Positions 46,252-58,160 of a stretch of 64,000 nucleotides of DNA are shown here, piece after piece. The position numbers were made by a program, and so were the translations under genes. The stretch's first letter is position 1; the number at the start of each line of letters is the position of its first letter. Below the pieces are notes generated by a model. The model saw nothing but the letters and a program-made list of their open reading frames with translations, was not told the DNA's origin and searched no databases. The DNA is from Climacium dendroides. Its lineage: Eukaryota > Streptophyta > Bryopsida > Hypnales > Climaciaceae. The stretch lies in assembly GCA_950106755.1 (NCBI GenBank), contig OX467087.1, forward strand, positions 8,064,047 through 8,128,046, read 5' to 3'.

Positions 46252-48600
46252 TGTGGGTGGGAGACCCCGGCTTGTCATGGTAACACAATTTTCATGTGTT
46301 GAGTTGAGATACTCCAGAGCGCACAAGGAGAGCCTTGTTCCAGGATTTGCTGCACGATGCAGTAATTTTAACATTGTTTATTTGGTAGATCTATGAGTTA
46401 GTAGTTAGAGTTCCTTGTTGAGCCTCTGTTCACGGCCCGACTCTTTGACGCTGAGTTTTCAACAATTTTAAATGGAGTGAGAATTGGTGCTGTTCGAAAG
46501 AATTTGTATTTGTGGAATGCAGTGGTGTGTGTTCAGTGCAGTTTCTTTAGCCAGTGATGCTTGCTCTTTTGCTGGTGCAGACCCGGATTTGGGTATTATG
46601 TTTATCATCCATTGCTCTTTTGGGCTATTGAACCCAGCAGCTGAGGGGTCATGTTGTTTCTTTGATGCATGGGGTACTACAGGAATACTTGCAATTGCGA
46701 TTCGGGGAGGGCTTCAGTTTTGGAAGTCTCTGGCGCTGTGTGATGCACCGTCTCTTGTTGTGTTTATTGTGACGACCAGACAGGGACTAAGGCTACTACT
46801 CCTAATTGCGAACTATTTGCACTGAGTTCATATAAAACCAGGTTGAGTGTTGAATTGGGGTGCAAAATGATGATTCATGAATTGTATAGATATTTTCAGT
46901 GCCCAGAATTTTATATGTGCTACAACTACTAGTTTGCGAAAACTTGGGTATTCTCTTGTTTTAGAAGTCTAGCTATGTCGAATTGAAGTTATGAACTATT
47001 TGCATGGGAGTTGCAAGTAATCAGCAATTTAAAGAGGACAAACCGGAGTAATCAGCAATTCGCAACAGCTGTAACCCCCAATTACTCTGTTGATGGCTCG
47101 GAAAAATCCTAGGACGGGGCAATAGCTTTGCTGCAGTAGCAGAAGTCCATGCGGAATGACAAGCTTAAGCGCAGTTACGAAAAATTGAGTACCTTTTTAA
47201 TCACTGGGAGCTTCTGATCAATTATCCCTCAGGGCTATAAAGTCTTCGGGGATAATGCCACATAGCTCCAATTTCCTCCAAGTATTAGTGAAATGATATG
47301 GACAGTATGGTATTAAGGTACGAGGTCCAGAAATTGCCCACCTAAGAGCTGAAACTGAATTTTGGGGAGGCGAAGCTTTTTTAAATAATTCTCAACCAAT
47401 TTTCCTTGAAAGACTCCAATTCCCACCTCCAAAGACTCCAATTCCCAGTGAAATCGGCCACCTCCCAAAATGTACATTACTGAAGTCTATGAAAAAATAA
47501 CATATATAAAGAGTGTATGTTGAGGATTGAGGATGTGGGCGGTTTTAGAGCCTGTTACCTTAACAGTATGGTATTTGTGAAATGATATGAACAGTATGAT
47601 ATGTTCGATTTCAAGATATTGATTTTGCCCCAACTAATTCTTCTTTTAGTCCTCGCTACGGCACAATAAAAGGTAAAAATTTTACCTGTCCCCATTTTTC
47701 ACAGTGCCAAAGCACCCTAGTTTAGCCGCAGCGGAACTCCTCAAAAATTCCAGGATCTTGGACATTTGATACCACTTCTCACCCTTGACCCTGGGAAGAT
47801 GCGAGACACAGCGAAGTAAAGCATACACGCGGGTATGATATTAGTAGTAGGTGAAATGACTTTTCGCTTAACATGAATGTGAATCAACAGGAGTGTTGCA
47901 AGCGAAGGATACTTGCCCCAGCTCTCAATTCCGAGGAAAATTATGCGATGTACCCAGAAAAGCACAAGATAGCTGTATGACATTACTTCCGATGATACTA
48001 CGTAGCCTATCAGTCGCACTGACAGGGATGTGCATCAAACAAAACTTTTCAGACAGCTACTGCGCACCGGAAGCAGTCTAAGCAAGAAAAACTAAGACGA
48101 ACTGGTACTAGTCATTATGCTCGAGTTATCCTATTTGCACAATGAGACACTTGATGGTAGTCAGACTCTCTACGGCAAGCAAAACCACGAATATGCGCAA
48201 CTGTCGTAACAGATACTCACTTGCTACGAGGCAGACTCCCATGACAACATGGAAAGATCAATTAACACCGTCATCGCTTCGTGTGTTACCTTCTCGCCCA
48301 TGGTAACCCCGATGAAGTACAAGTGAGAAACAATCTGCTCCCAGTGAGGCCACACCCCATATTCTACCCACATGACAAGTACCAATGCCTACTCTTCATA
48401 ATGTCTTACCCTAACAGCTTAGCTTCTTTTATGTGATTACTTGGGATCATATCAGCAAGCATGTAGATATACAAGTACAAACCACGAGTGACTAACACCA
48501 AGGAAGAGTAACAGAAAGAGAAACGGACTTCAATGACGAAAGAGCAGCATAAAATTCCGAAGATAGGTGGTGTTATAAAACACCATTTGAAAACGATCAA
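46252..48600. other. Spacer between TIM10 and histone H3
   Basis: The first several hundred bases are probably TIM10 3' UTR. ORFs of 113 codons (46,484-46,825) and 92 codons (minus, 47,741-48,019) show no motif. CCAATTCCCACCTCCAAAGA is partly duplicated near 47,405-47,440. The stretch just below 48,600 is probably H3 3' UTR. Confidence 0.4.
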
Positions 48601-48612
48601 AAACTCCAACAC

Positions 48613-49032
<420 letters not shown>

Positions 49033-49137
49033 TCAAACTCTAAGTAGATGCAGAAACAAGAGGTCGAAGGAAAAACAACGCAATAGAGAAAGATGACAGA
49101 TGCCAATGAGAGCGGTGAGGCTGCTTGAAGTACCAGC

Positions 49138-49148
49138 AGCTTATAAGG
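49138..49148 (-). promoter_or_regulatory. Possible TATA element of histone H3
   Basis: The minus strand reads GCCTTATAAGCTG about 115-125 bases before the H3 ATG. The position and sequence suit a TATA box with a UTR of about 90 bases; no transcript evidence is available. Confidence 0.35.
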
Positions 49149-49279
49149 CTTGCAGAAGAAGTATTGGGCTGGAAGGCGGGAGAGCGCTCCAATTTGAAAA
49201 TATGGAGGGAAATTCGAAAAGAGAGGATGCCACCCGCCGAAAATCACCTTTACTTTTACTTTTAGGGTTCTCGTCGAAT

Positions 49280-49860
49280 CGTTGAGTTGGAATGGCGGAC
49301 TGTGACATTGTAATACCTACATGCGTCCAAATAAGCAATGCAGAATGGTTCCCAATATTATATTGAAAAAGTTTTGCTGATAGTGAAAAAGGGGATTTTA
49401 GATTTTCATGGAATACATTTTTTGGAAGCAATATAAATAAACTATGAATTTTCAAAGTGTTGAAAATAGATGTACCCAAATGCGACCTTGGACTCTTGTG
49501 AATAGAGATTCTACATTTTAAGCAATAATTTATGAGGGTTGGTTTAAAAAAAAGGGACATGATTAGGTGTTGTTACTTTAGATTTTGAAAACTAGTTATT
49601 GATTGACTTTTAATGCAGTAGGTGAGGTAAAAATTTTTGTTGTCTGGACAAGCAAGTTCTATAGACAATGAATATTGAAATTTTTTGAGGTTTATTTCTC
49701 TGATGCTTGATTGAGGCTATTTGGAATCAAGAGTGCTTTTTTGACCTCACACAAAGGGGATAAATGAAGGTACAAAATATTGCACAAACATTAGCTATAT
49801 AGAAGAATCCCTCATTTTATCATCTCAAACATGAAACCAAATTCATATTTAACACTTGAG
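49280..49860. other. AT-rich spacer upstream of H3
   Basis: The distal H3 promoter region and then AT-rich DNA. The minus-strand ORF of 139 codons (49,141-49,560) has no motif and overlaps the H3 promoter, so it is not called. Confidence 0.4.
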
Positions 49861-49864
49861 TTAA

Positions 49865-50638
49865 CCCCTGAAGGACCAACATGTGTTTTTCGACAATATA
49901 GAAATTTTGGACAGGTCCATGTGACTAGAGATTTGCATATTTTAGGCTGAAATTTTAGTAGAAGGTAGGGACGAGGAATATCTTTCATATGCACCAAATT
50001 TCATGACATTTGGAAATATGAGTCAAAAGCTATGGCCAAAATATGTTACTTTCTTCACCATGGGGGCAGTCTGAACAGTTCAGAAAAAATCACATTTCTT
50101 GAAAACAAAAATTTAAAATTGGTTTTCTAGAGTTATAAGTACGTGGAAAGCTTTGAATCATTTCATTTTGATCAATCAGATGAAAGTTATGAGCAATTTT
50201 TGTTTGCGGGCAATTATGGATTCTCTACTCTAACATAAACTTTGAAGTCCTTTATCTTATTCAATTTATAATATTTAAAAAATAAAATAAAAACATAGGA
50301 AGTAGATTGTTTATTACAACATCTCAACCATTGGAATTGGCATTTTTCAAAGAAGCACCAACATTTTGGACATTTTTTCAAAGAAAAGTGAGCTTGTGAA
50401 GTGCAACTACCCTATTTTTTGCAGGGCCCAAAAAATGATTTTAATGAATCTAAATGCTTATATCTTGCAATCCACACAATGAAAATTTTTGAAATTTTTA
50501 CCACATGTTCTCAAGTCAGCATACTACAAGCCCCTATAGTTATATGTATCAAAAAAAAATTCAAAAATTTGGTACTTGTACTAGAAATGGCAATTTTGGA
50601 AGATTTTTGGTGAAAAGATAGTCAAGGAACTTAAGGGG
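49865..50638 (+). mobile_element. TTAA family member E (774 bp, intact ends)
   Basis: TTAA at 49,861-49,864 and 50,639-50,642. Termini are CCCCTGAAGGACC and, reverse-complemented, CCCCTTAAGTTCC: 10 of 13 bases match. The interior is collinear with B (27.6 kb) without B's insertion and with A (21.4 kb) and C (38.1 kb) in its second half. No ORF over about 70 codons. This is the best preserved copy of the family in the window. Confidence 0.75.
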
Positions 50639-50642
50639 TTAA

Positions 50643-52745
50643 TGCGATTAGAAGAAAAATAGCTCTAAGTTCATTTGGGAAACTAGTATGAATTCAAACC
50701 TATTTTTTTGACATTCCACACCAAGGTCAATTTGATCCTCAAAGGTTGGAATTATATATACAATACTATATCTAATTCTTGGAACACAAATTATGTATTA
50801 AATTATGATAAGACATAGACCATTGGATTAATAAATCAACAATCAACTTTCTTTATTTGGATGTCATTCTAACATCTAAACCTCATTTGATGCTTAAATA
50901 TGGCATTATATTTTTATGTACATGACCCTTGTACATAAAAGCTTTAGAGATATGTAAAAGGTGTAAAGTTGCTAGCAAGTAAGCATGAATTTGTGAGCTA
51001 AATTTTTTTTAAAAAAAAAAAGGCTTAGGAACCTATGACGGTGGATTTTTAAAATTTAGTTTAGGAAATGTATAGTTATTTTGTAGGGATTTGAATCAAT
51101 GTTAAACTTTTTTTAAGTCTTCTTTGCAACAACCAAATCTACTCCATTTCTATAGAATCATGCAATGGGAAAGATAAAGGGAAATAACATACATCCAAGT
51201 TTAAATTACAAAACACATCAATCCAGTTATAATAAAAATCAACGTATAATAGTTCAATACATGAGATATTTCAATATTATCAATTTAAGTGTGAGTAGAC
51301 TCAATTATTGAATCCATAGTATTAGACAAAATAATCTAATGATTCTCTCCCCTTGGATGCTAATCCATCAATAAATTATAAAATGTTCAAAGCATACTAT
51401 CTCTATGGGAACTTTCAGTCTAACCCAAATCTACAAATGCCTATGCTAGCTATAGAGCATATACAAGAAGTCCAAAAGTCTTCTTTAGACTAAATAGAAG
51501 ACTTCATTTTTTTAAGACTTCATCTTGCACCATCATATGCTGCAAATACATATTACAAAAAGATAAATTCACAAAACATAAAAATTAGCATGCACGTGAA
51601 GAATTTAGAAATATGTAAACTTACTTATTGAATTTAGGCTTGCCCGTGAATTTTAGAGATACCATGGTCATGGCATCTACATCTTGCATTAGATGATTTT
51701 TCATGCTTGAACAAGACTACAAGTTCTTGAACAATGTGGAACTTTGAAACTTTGCCACATCATAAACCTAATGTGGTTAGGTGACTACCTTGTCAAAAAA
51801 ATTTATTTAATTTATATTTTAATATTTAAAAAAATTATTTAAATTTATTATTATTATATTTAATATTTTGATCAACATTGCATTGGTTCATAGCTTGGGG
51901 AACAACCCCAAAGCAGTTTTTCCATGGCTTGATTTCTCTTCTAATGCAATAACTAAATCAATGTTTAAGAAATTAACGTTTTAGTGGGTCTTACATTGCA
52001 AGTAGATGTTCTAAAATCAACACTAAAATAGGTACTTACTATTCCAAATTATTGTGTGACAAATCCTTACATAAGAATTCATAGAATTTTAAACAACTTG
52101 TGTGCACTCAATACAAAGATGTGGGAACAAGGCATTCATTGTTGAATTTGTTTTCGCAAATTATGTTATTTTAATATAGTAAAAAGTATAATTGGAAAGC
52201 CCAAAAGTTATTTAGAATAGACAAAAAGAGAGTTTAGAATTGCAGTCTGATGGAGTTTGGTATAGTGTTTCTTTTGTACTATTCTTAGTTAAATGTTCCT
52301 TTGAAACCTGTTTACAAATACAGGACAAACTTTACGATTAACTAATATCTCAAGAATTTCACAGTAAGTTTAGACTGTGGCTGACTCGTGGGTCAATTGT
52401 TGAGGTTTTGGAGAGCTGCTTCTACTTAAATTGTTTCCGTACACATTCCAAAACACTTTTATACTAAGGTAGTTTGTTCTAAAAGCAACCATGTTCTAAA
52501 TGTGACCTCTTATCTAGGAATGGGTGATATATTGCTTGAAATATCTATTACTAATAAATGATGAGTTAGGTAGGCTTAAATGGTCGCTTTAAGAGCAAAC
52601 TACCTTACATCTCGCTTGGCATGCCCGAGCTAAGAGATTGAGAATAAAAACTGTTTTCAATCAAAATTACCTATTTAATTCAGGAACTTTCAGATCACAT
52701 CATAATGAGAAATCTTCTCAAAATTTATGAGGTTTCCCTCCTGGT
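50643..52745. other. AT-rich intergenic DNA, nothing identified
   Basis: No ORF with a motif, and no repeat structure beyond low-complexity A/T runs. Confidence 0.5.
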
Positions 52746-52857
52746 TTGACCACAGATACACTTCCCAATGAAGCACAAGAAAAAATTTCTTCAAGACATT
52801 GTCTAATTTTACTGAAATCCGTGTTAAATATTAGACTCACACATTTTGATTCAAGAA

Positions 52858-52990
52858 TAATTGTGAACGTCACCATACAGCCATGCTACATCTTTCAAGC
52901 AAAAACTCAGTCTACGCAATTAAAAAACTTTTGTGAATGTCATCATGCAGCATTGCTACATCTTTCAAGCAAAAACTTAGTCTAGCTAAT
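52858..52990. repeat. Two tandem ~65-bp units
   Basis: TTGTGAACGTCACCATACAG..CTACATCTTTCAAGCAAAAA is repeated as TTGTGAATGTCATCATGCAG..CTACATCTTTCAAGCAAAAA. Confidence 0.8.
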
Positions 52991-53493
52991 TCAAAATTTA
53001 GACAGTAAAATGGCTATGAATTCAACTTACAGTTTAGGAAGTGAAGTAAGATTCCCAAAGATTCGAGGATTCTCTCCATGTAGCTTGTTGTTACTCAGAT
53101 CTCTGAACCAAGTAAAGAGTTACTTGGGCCTTCCCCAAAACATGAAAATCTTCCCAGTTTGCAATGAAGGTGGCTATAGGAAGGAAGAATGCAGTTCCTA
53201 CTTGCACTATAATACTAATGCTATGATCCTTGAGTCAGCACTCTTTCTACAAATCAGATTAAAAGAGTATGTTATCTTCTGAAGCTCAAGTGTAGCATAT
53301 AAGGCATTGGTTAAAACAAGGATACTTAACGGATCATGAGAGCTTGCGTACGTTACGAATTACGCTAGAAAGCGAATTTGATTCCGGCGATCTGCAGAAG
53401 GGTAGATCATAGAATAGTAGTTGACGGTTAGTTCACTTACACTAGAATTCGTCGCCACTCCACGCACTTGGATGGTGCATTCTTGAGGAACGC

Positions 53494-53861
53494 AATGGCT
53501 GCTGCTACGGCTTGCGAAGGTCGGATTCTGGCTCCCCTGCGAATTTCGACTGGTGGGTCATGTGGATGCTTGTCGATCGAGGTAACCTTTCGTTGTCTCC
53601 GCTCTGTGGGCTTACCGACAAATTGATGCCCTCTCCGAGATGCATGCATGAGAGCAGCTTGTGTTGTGAGTTATTATATTACGCATTACGCTCTGGGCAG
53701 TAGGTCTTAGCTTGTTGGCGTGGGAGTTCTAAATTAGAATTTCGGTTTGGTGTGCGGAAGTGGTATACTCGATCTTGGATACTAATCTGTGGCGATGTTC
53801 TCTCTTGCAGAGATTGAGGGAAGAAAGCCTGCAAGCTCCGTGCGAACTCTCACCTCAAGGT
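53494..53861 (+). CDS. Candidate short two-exon coding segment, unrecognised
   Basis: An ATG near 53,494 opens 29 codons (M-A-A-A-T-A-C-E-G-R-I-L-A-P-L) ending at GAG|GTAACC. After a CTCTCTTGCAG acceptor near 53,812, 16 further in-frame codons (R-L-R-E-E-S-L-Q-A-P) end at AAG|GTACGAG. The GC content is higher than in the surroundings. No continuation gives a long protein: the acceptor near 54,131 leads at once to a stop and that near 54,073 adds about 15 codons. It may be a short protein, a 5' leader or a noncoding RNA. Boundaries are approximate. Confidence 0.25.
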
Positions 53862-54271
53862 ACGAGTGGCTGTATATCGGTATGGTTGGGATTGAGATGT
53901 CTGTCTTGATCAATTGATTCTTGCTGAGAATCGAGTCTGCCTGGCATTGGGTCAAGCAAGTTCTGATCGGTTGTTATGCAACTTATTGATCTCCGTTGTC
54001 GTAATTAGTTGGGTAGATTCTGCAGAGTAGGACTTAGCCAGTTTGTGATTTAAGATTGCCTTGCCATGGGCAGGTGATTTAAATGTAATGCAGCACAACA
54101 ACGACTTTGAGTTCTTATAATTCTTGCCTTAGGGTGATAGAGGGTCACGTGAATCATTAGCTCAGGGTCTGGACCAGCTCTGTCGGAGCAGATTACACAT
54201 ATGGACAAGGGAGTGGTACTTCAATTATGAAGGTTTCACCGCGGATGACACCAATTGGCTTGGTTTGTGTA

Positions 54272-54300
54272 TAGTGGGAGGCCTCCCCCCGAAGGCCTCC
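54272..54300. repeat. GC-rich hairpin
   Basis: GGGAGGCCT and AGGCCTCCC flank a short C-rich loop, a strong stem within otherwise AT-rich DNA. A second short hairpin, GGCGGCAT..TGCCGCC, lies near 54,484. Confidence 0.7.
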
Positions 54301-54625
54301 CGCTGCGTCAAGCACGCGGGCAGCCGGCCCGAATTTTTTTAAATTTCGAAATTGCTCTAAAGAAGCTTCGAGAAGCAGACCTCTCATCTTCATCCGTTGA
54401 TCGCAGCGCATTGTCTGAATCTCTGGTTTAAACATTAACGACAATACGCTTAGCCAGCTGAAAGTCTTCTTTCCATAAGAAGTGGCGGCATTACTGCCGC
54501 CATGTGGGTGACGTGACCTGGTTTTCAGCCCGGCATGATACTCTATCCGGAACCTATTCATAAAAGTTATTGGGTGCAATGATCGCCTTATGAGCTGATT
54601 TTGGGTGGTTCCATGTGGGCATGGA

Positions 54626-55352
54626 TTAATTTGACTTCGAATTAAGAATATCAATCTTGAAACTTAAAATGAGAAACAACTTAACTGCTGCTGAAATGGT
54701 GATCGAATTATGGGTGCATTCCGTCAAGAAAGGCTGATCGAATACTGTGGCATGGAATTTGTGCGGTAGAATTGCTGTTATGCCCACCTGGCAAGCCTTG
54801 ACTTGCAGTTGCAGGCACATCACCATTGCAAACCTCAGTGCCTCATGACTCCAATCAACATTCCGGAGAAGAAATTTATAAAAGAAATCTCCAGCGCAAC
54901 GCAACGCATCATTCTCTGGGACGAGTAGAGCTCCCCGGCCCTGAAGTGGACACAATTGGTACATGCTCTCCACTGAACAAACACTCCGCCCCATTCTCAC
55001 TGGTGCTTTGAATCAGGATCTCGTACGAAGGATTGCGCAAAATCGTCAGATCTCGTGCATCTGAGTCACGATTCTCACTATGAATGAATGTCTGCTGAAA
55101 ATACATGAATGAAGCCTGGAATTATGTCTGAAGATTGTGTAGATTCAGCACTTCTAATTAATTCATGACTTACTGAGTTTGAACATTGTAACCGCTGTCT
55201 GTATCAGGGAATTCAAATTTGGTCCATCTGATTGAGCCAGTTGTGGACAAATTAGAGTTACTGGTGAGTGGCAGAAACTCACAGCCAGCTCGTATATATT
55301 GAATCCCAAAACGTCCAGTCTTCTCCAGAATTGACGATTTAGGAAAAATCAT
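54626..55352 (-). pseudogene. Unrecognised gene fragment, frame-broken
   Basis: On the minus strand three frames read like protein in sequence: G-R-F-G-I-Q-Y-I-R-A-G-C-E-F-L-P-L ending at CTCA|GTAAGT (near 55,172); then F-I-H-S-E-N-R-D-S-D-A-R-D-L after TTTTCAG; then F-F-Y-K-F-L-L-R-N-V-D-W-S-H-E-A-L-R-F-A. Composition and splice-like signals resemble coding DNA, but the phases do not join and a frame change is needed near 54,950. I do not recognise the family. It could be a pseudogene or a gene whose splicing I have not resolved. Confidence 0.3.
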
Positions 55353-55359
55353 TATAAAG

Positions 55360-56220
55360 TTCTATTTGGGAGAATATTTTGGAATTGATCTACAAATGAA
55401 AGTTGTAGATTTTGAGTTATAGATTCCATCCATATGGTTAGATCACCAATGCTATCATCAATATTTTTTTTTTAAAAATTTTGAAAGGGAAATTTTAAAA
55501 TTCCTCCAAAATTTGATTACAAGCAAAATATTACTCTCCCTGTTCCAAAATGATCTTCCTATTAGCACCAATTTTTTGTCCCAAAATGATCCTCTTGTTG
55601 TACTTGTGACATTGCAAATTTTTGATTGCTTTTTGGGACCAACAAAACAATTCCAAGTAGTAGTTGCCCTCCATCTATGTAGTCATCAATCAAAAAACAA
55701 ATGAAATGACTAAAGGGGTCAATCAACATTGTTCATTCTTATTTTTTGCATCTCTTTGAATATTGCCCAATTGAAGGGAATGAAGCTCTAGGAGGTGGAA
55801 CATATATTAAATGCCTAAAAAATGACGACCTCACACTAAACAATTAATTGACTACTTGTGCTCTTTGAAAATGCACCCAAAAATCTACTTTCCAATATTC
55901 CAAAACTACACTTTGAAACTGGTTCTAAACTCAAAGTTTCTAGAATGATAGGAATGCACCACTCTTCTTATAGCGTGAGATTGGTTTTTAAAATGCTAAT
56001 TTTAGCCTTAATCCGGAACATTTTGTCCAATACAAAGATTACTTTGGAATGTCCAAAAATTGAACATTAAAGATTAATGAAACACACCATCACTTAAATG
56101 TGTCAGCTCAAGCCTTGAACTTGATGTTTTTCCCCTTTCTTTCTAAACATATGAAAAGTTTAGAATATGATGTGTTGTTTTGTTTTGTAGGCATACTTTG
56201 ATGTTGTTCCTATCCACTGA
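55360..56220. other. AT-rich spacer, nothing identified
   Basis: Short ORFs only. A CCAAAATGATC(T/C)TC string recurs near 55,545 and 55,580. Confidence 0.4.
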
Positions 56221-56221
56221 A

Positions 56222-56400
56222 CTCCTCCAAAAAGGTTCATGTCTTGACTTACACTCTTATCTCTTGGTTTAGAATTCTCCTCCAAAAAGGTTCACGTCTT
56301 GACTTACACTCTTATCTCTTGGTTTAGAATTTTTGTTTCAATGTCACAACTCCTCCTTACACTCTTTTCTCTTGGTTTAGAATTTTTATTTCAATGTCAC
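56222..56400. repeat. Three tandem ~55-65-bp units
   Basis: ACTTACACTCTTATCTCTTG plus GTTTAGAATT is repeated exactly once more and a third time with changes (CCTTACACTCTTTTCTCTTG); CTCCTCCAAAAAGGTTCA precedes the first two. Confidence 0.85.
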
Positions 56401-56409
56401 ATATGTGGT

Positions 56410-58160
56410 CAATCATTACTATCTACCTATCATGATGTTCAAATGTGTTGATCTATAAAGCCATCAAGGGAATAATGTGGTGCATATATATTGTTATCTA
56501 CATTCTAGAACATATAAGCAACTTGTATAGTTGTTTTTAAGCTATTTGCACATGTCTCCTAGATTGTTGTTACAAATTATACTATGGTCTTCATAATTTA
56601 GAGTTGTTGTTTTGAATTGCAAGAGTGATTATGCTCAATCTACAATTTCTTATGTGTGGTAATGTTCTATCTTGCAAATCCATGAAGCTATAAAGGAAAT
56701 AAAGCCTTGCATAGTGCAAATTTACTCATACAAATGTAGGTTGCACCATGTACATCTTACACTAATTTGTCAAGGACATCCATCTCAACTAGTAAAGTGG
56801 TTACACCCAAAATCATGCCCTACCCAAAACCACCATCATCACTCTATGTACATCTCCAAAATTCCTATGTACTTACGTTGAAGAGTCTAAAAACATCTAC
56901 AAAAAAACTTGGACCCTTCATAACTTTCACTGGTATCCAAATGCCACATTCTTTGGTGCGTTGAAACCTCCTTTCATTTCTCAACAAGAAAATCAATGAA
57001 AATTTGACCAATCTAATAGCAGATTTTGGGGGTACACACCTTACCTATGAACCAGACCAACAGTCGAATGCTCCCACAGAATTTGAAACAATACATCAAA
57101 TAAATCATGAGGCTCACGCTCCAGAGAGTCCACCTCTAAGCTTACAACAATTCAATAGCTCTATGTAGAACAGTGTACACTCTATCTACAATTGTTTACT
57201 TATTAGGTTACCCATATTCACATCCATTGTGCACAACAATGCAACAACCTGAATGAATCCGCACTGTTGTAAATTTCCCTACACGCTCCATCCATGGAGA
57301 CTGAGGCATACTCCTGGTAACAGAGAGGAACCCCAAAACAGACCGGAATGCTCTTTAGCGTACCCAAGGGGGTGGTTGAACTTGTTTGACTCGCTTCGGT
57401 CCATGAAGTCTGCACTTCAATTCCAACCATAATCCATAGCCCAAGCTCAGCTACTCACCTTGAAGGAGGAAACGAATACTCCCAATATGGGTACAATTCT
57501 TCCCAAGAGAAGTGTCAAGGTAGGGTCGGTCTATCTCGTTCCTAATCGCTCCAGAGAGCCAGCCTGCATCTAGGCTTATGAGCCACCACCAAAAATAAAA
57601 AAATAAAAAAAAAGGTTCATGAGGTTCATAGTATTCAGCAGAGGGATACAGTCAACTCCAATAGGAAGAGAATTATGCCATTGTCAATGGGAGAAATCAG
57701 TTGACGTTGACATATCCGGGCATGGACTTGAGAAAGAGGACCACCGATGTTGTCAAAAGAGAAACAGTGAAAGTCATCTCTTAGTTTGCTTGAGTTCTCT
57801 TCTCTTGCGTGGATAGAAATGACATCTCACCTCCACGGTTGAATGATGTTATGCAATTCCAACTATTATCCGAAGACTGAGCAATTGCAAGCTTAGTCAC
57901 TTGGCTGGATGGGGAAGACTACTACTCTGACACTGATCGATGTAAGTTAGTTCAAGAAGAAATGTCACGGCAGGAATTACAATAAGGTTAGGGTGGCCAG
58001 GCCACTGACAGAGGTACGTAGTCCCAAGAACTGAAGTCAGGGTAGGGTTGAATTAGGGTTTAGGGTAGCAGCCAGCCGTCTGTCCCGAGAAATAGGAAAA
58101 AGAAAAATCGAAGGGAAAGGAAAGGAAAGGTGAGGGAAATTGGGACCCATGCATTATATT
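56410..58160. other. Spacer downstream of the LPA1-like gene
   Basis: No gene is supported. Part near 56,800 (ACCACCATCATCACTCTATG and on) is a loose inverted relative of sequence near 35,700. The last few hundred bases before 58,161 are probably 3' UTR. The minus-strand 129-codon ORF 58,060-58,449 is an alternative frame of the terminal LPA1 exon. Confidence 0.4.

Noticed and set aside
46484..46825. 113-codon plus-strand ORF
   Set aside because: Lies just downstream of the TIM10 stop, probably in its 3' UTR; Cys/Phe-rich without a motif.
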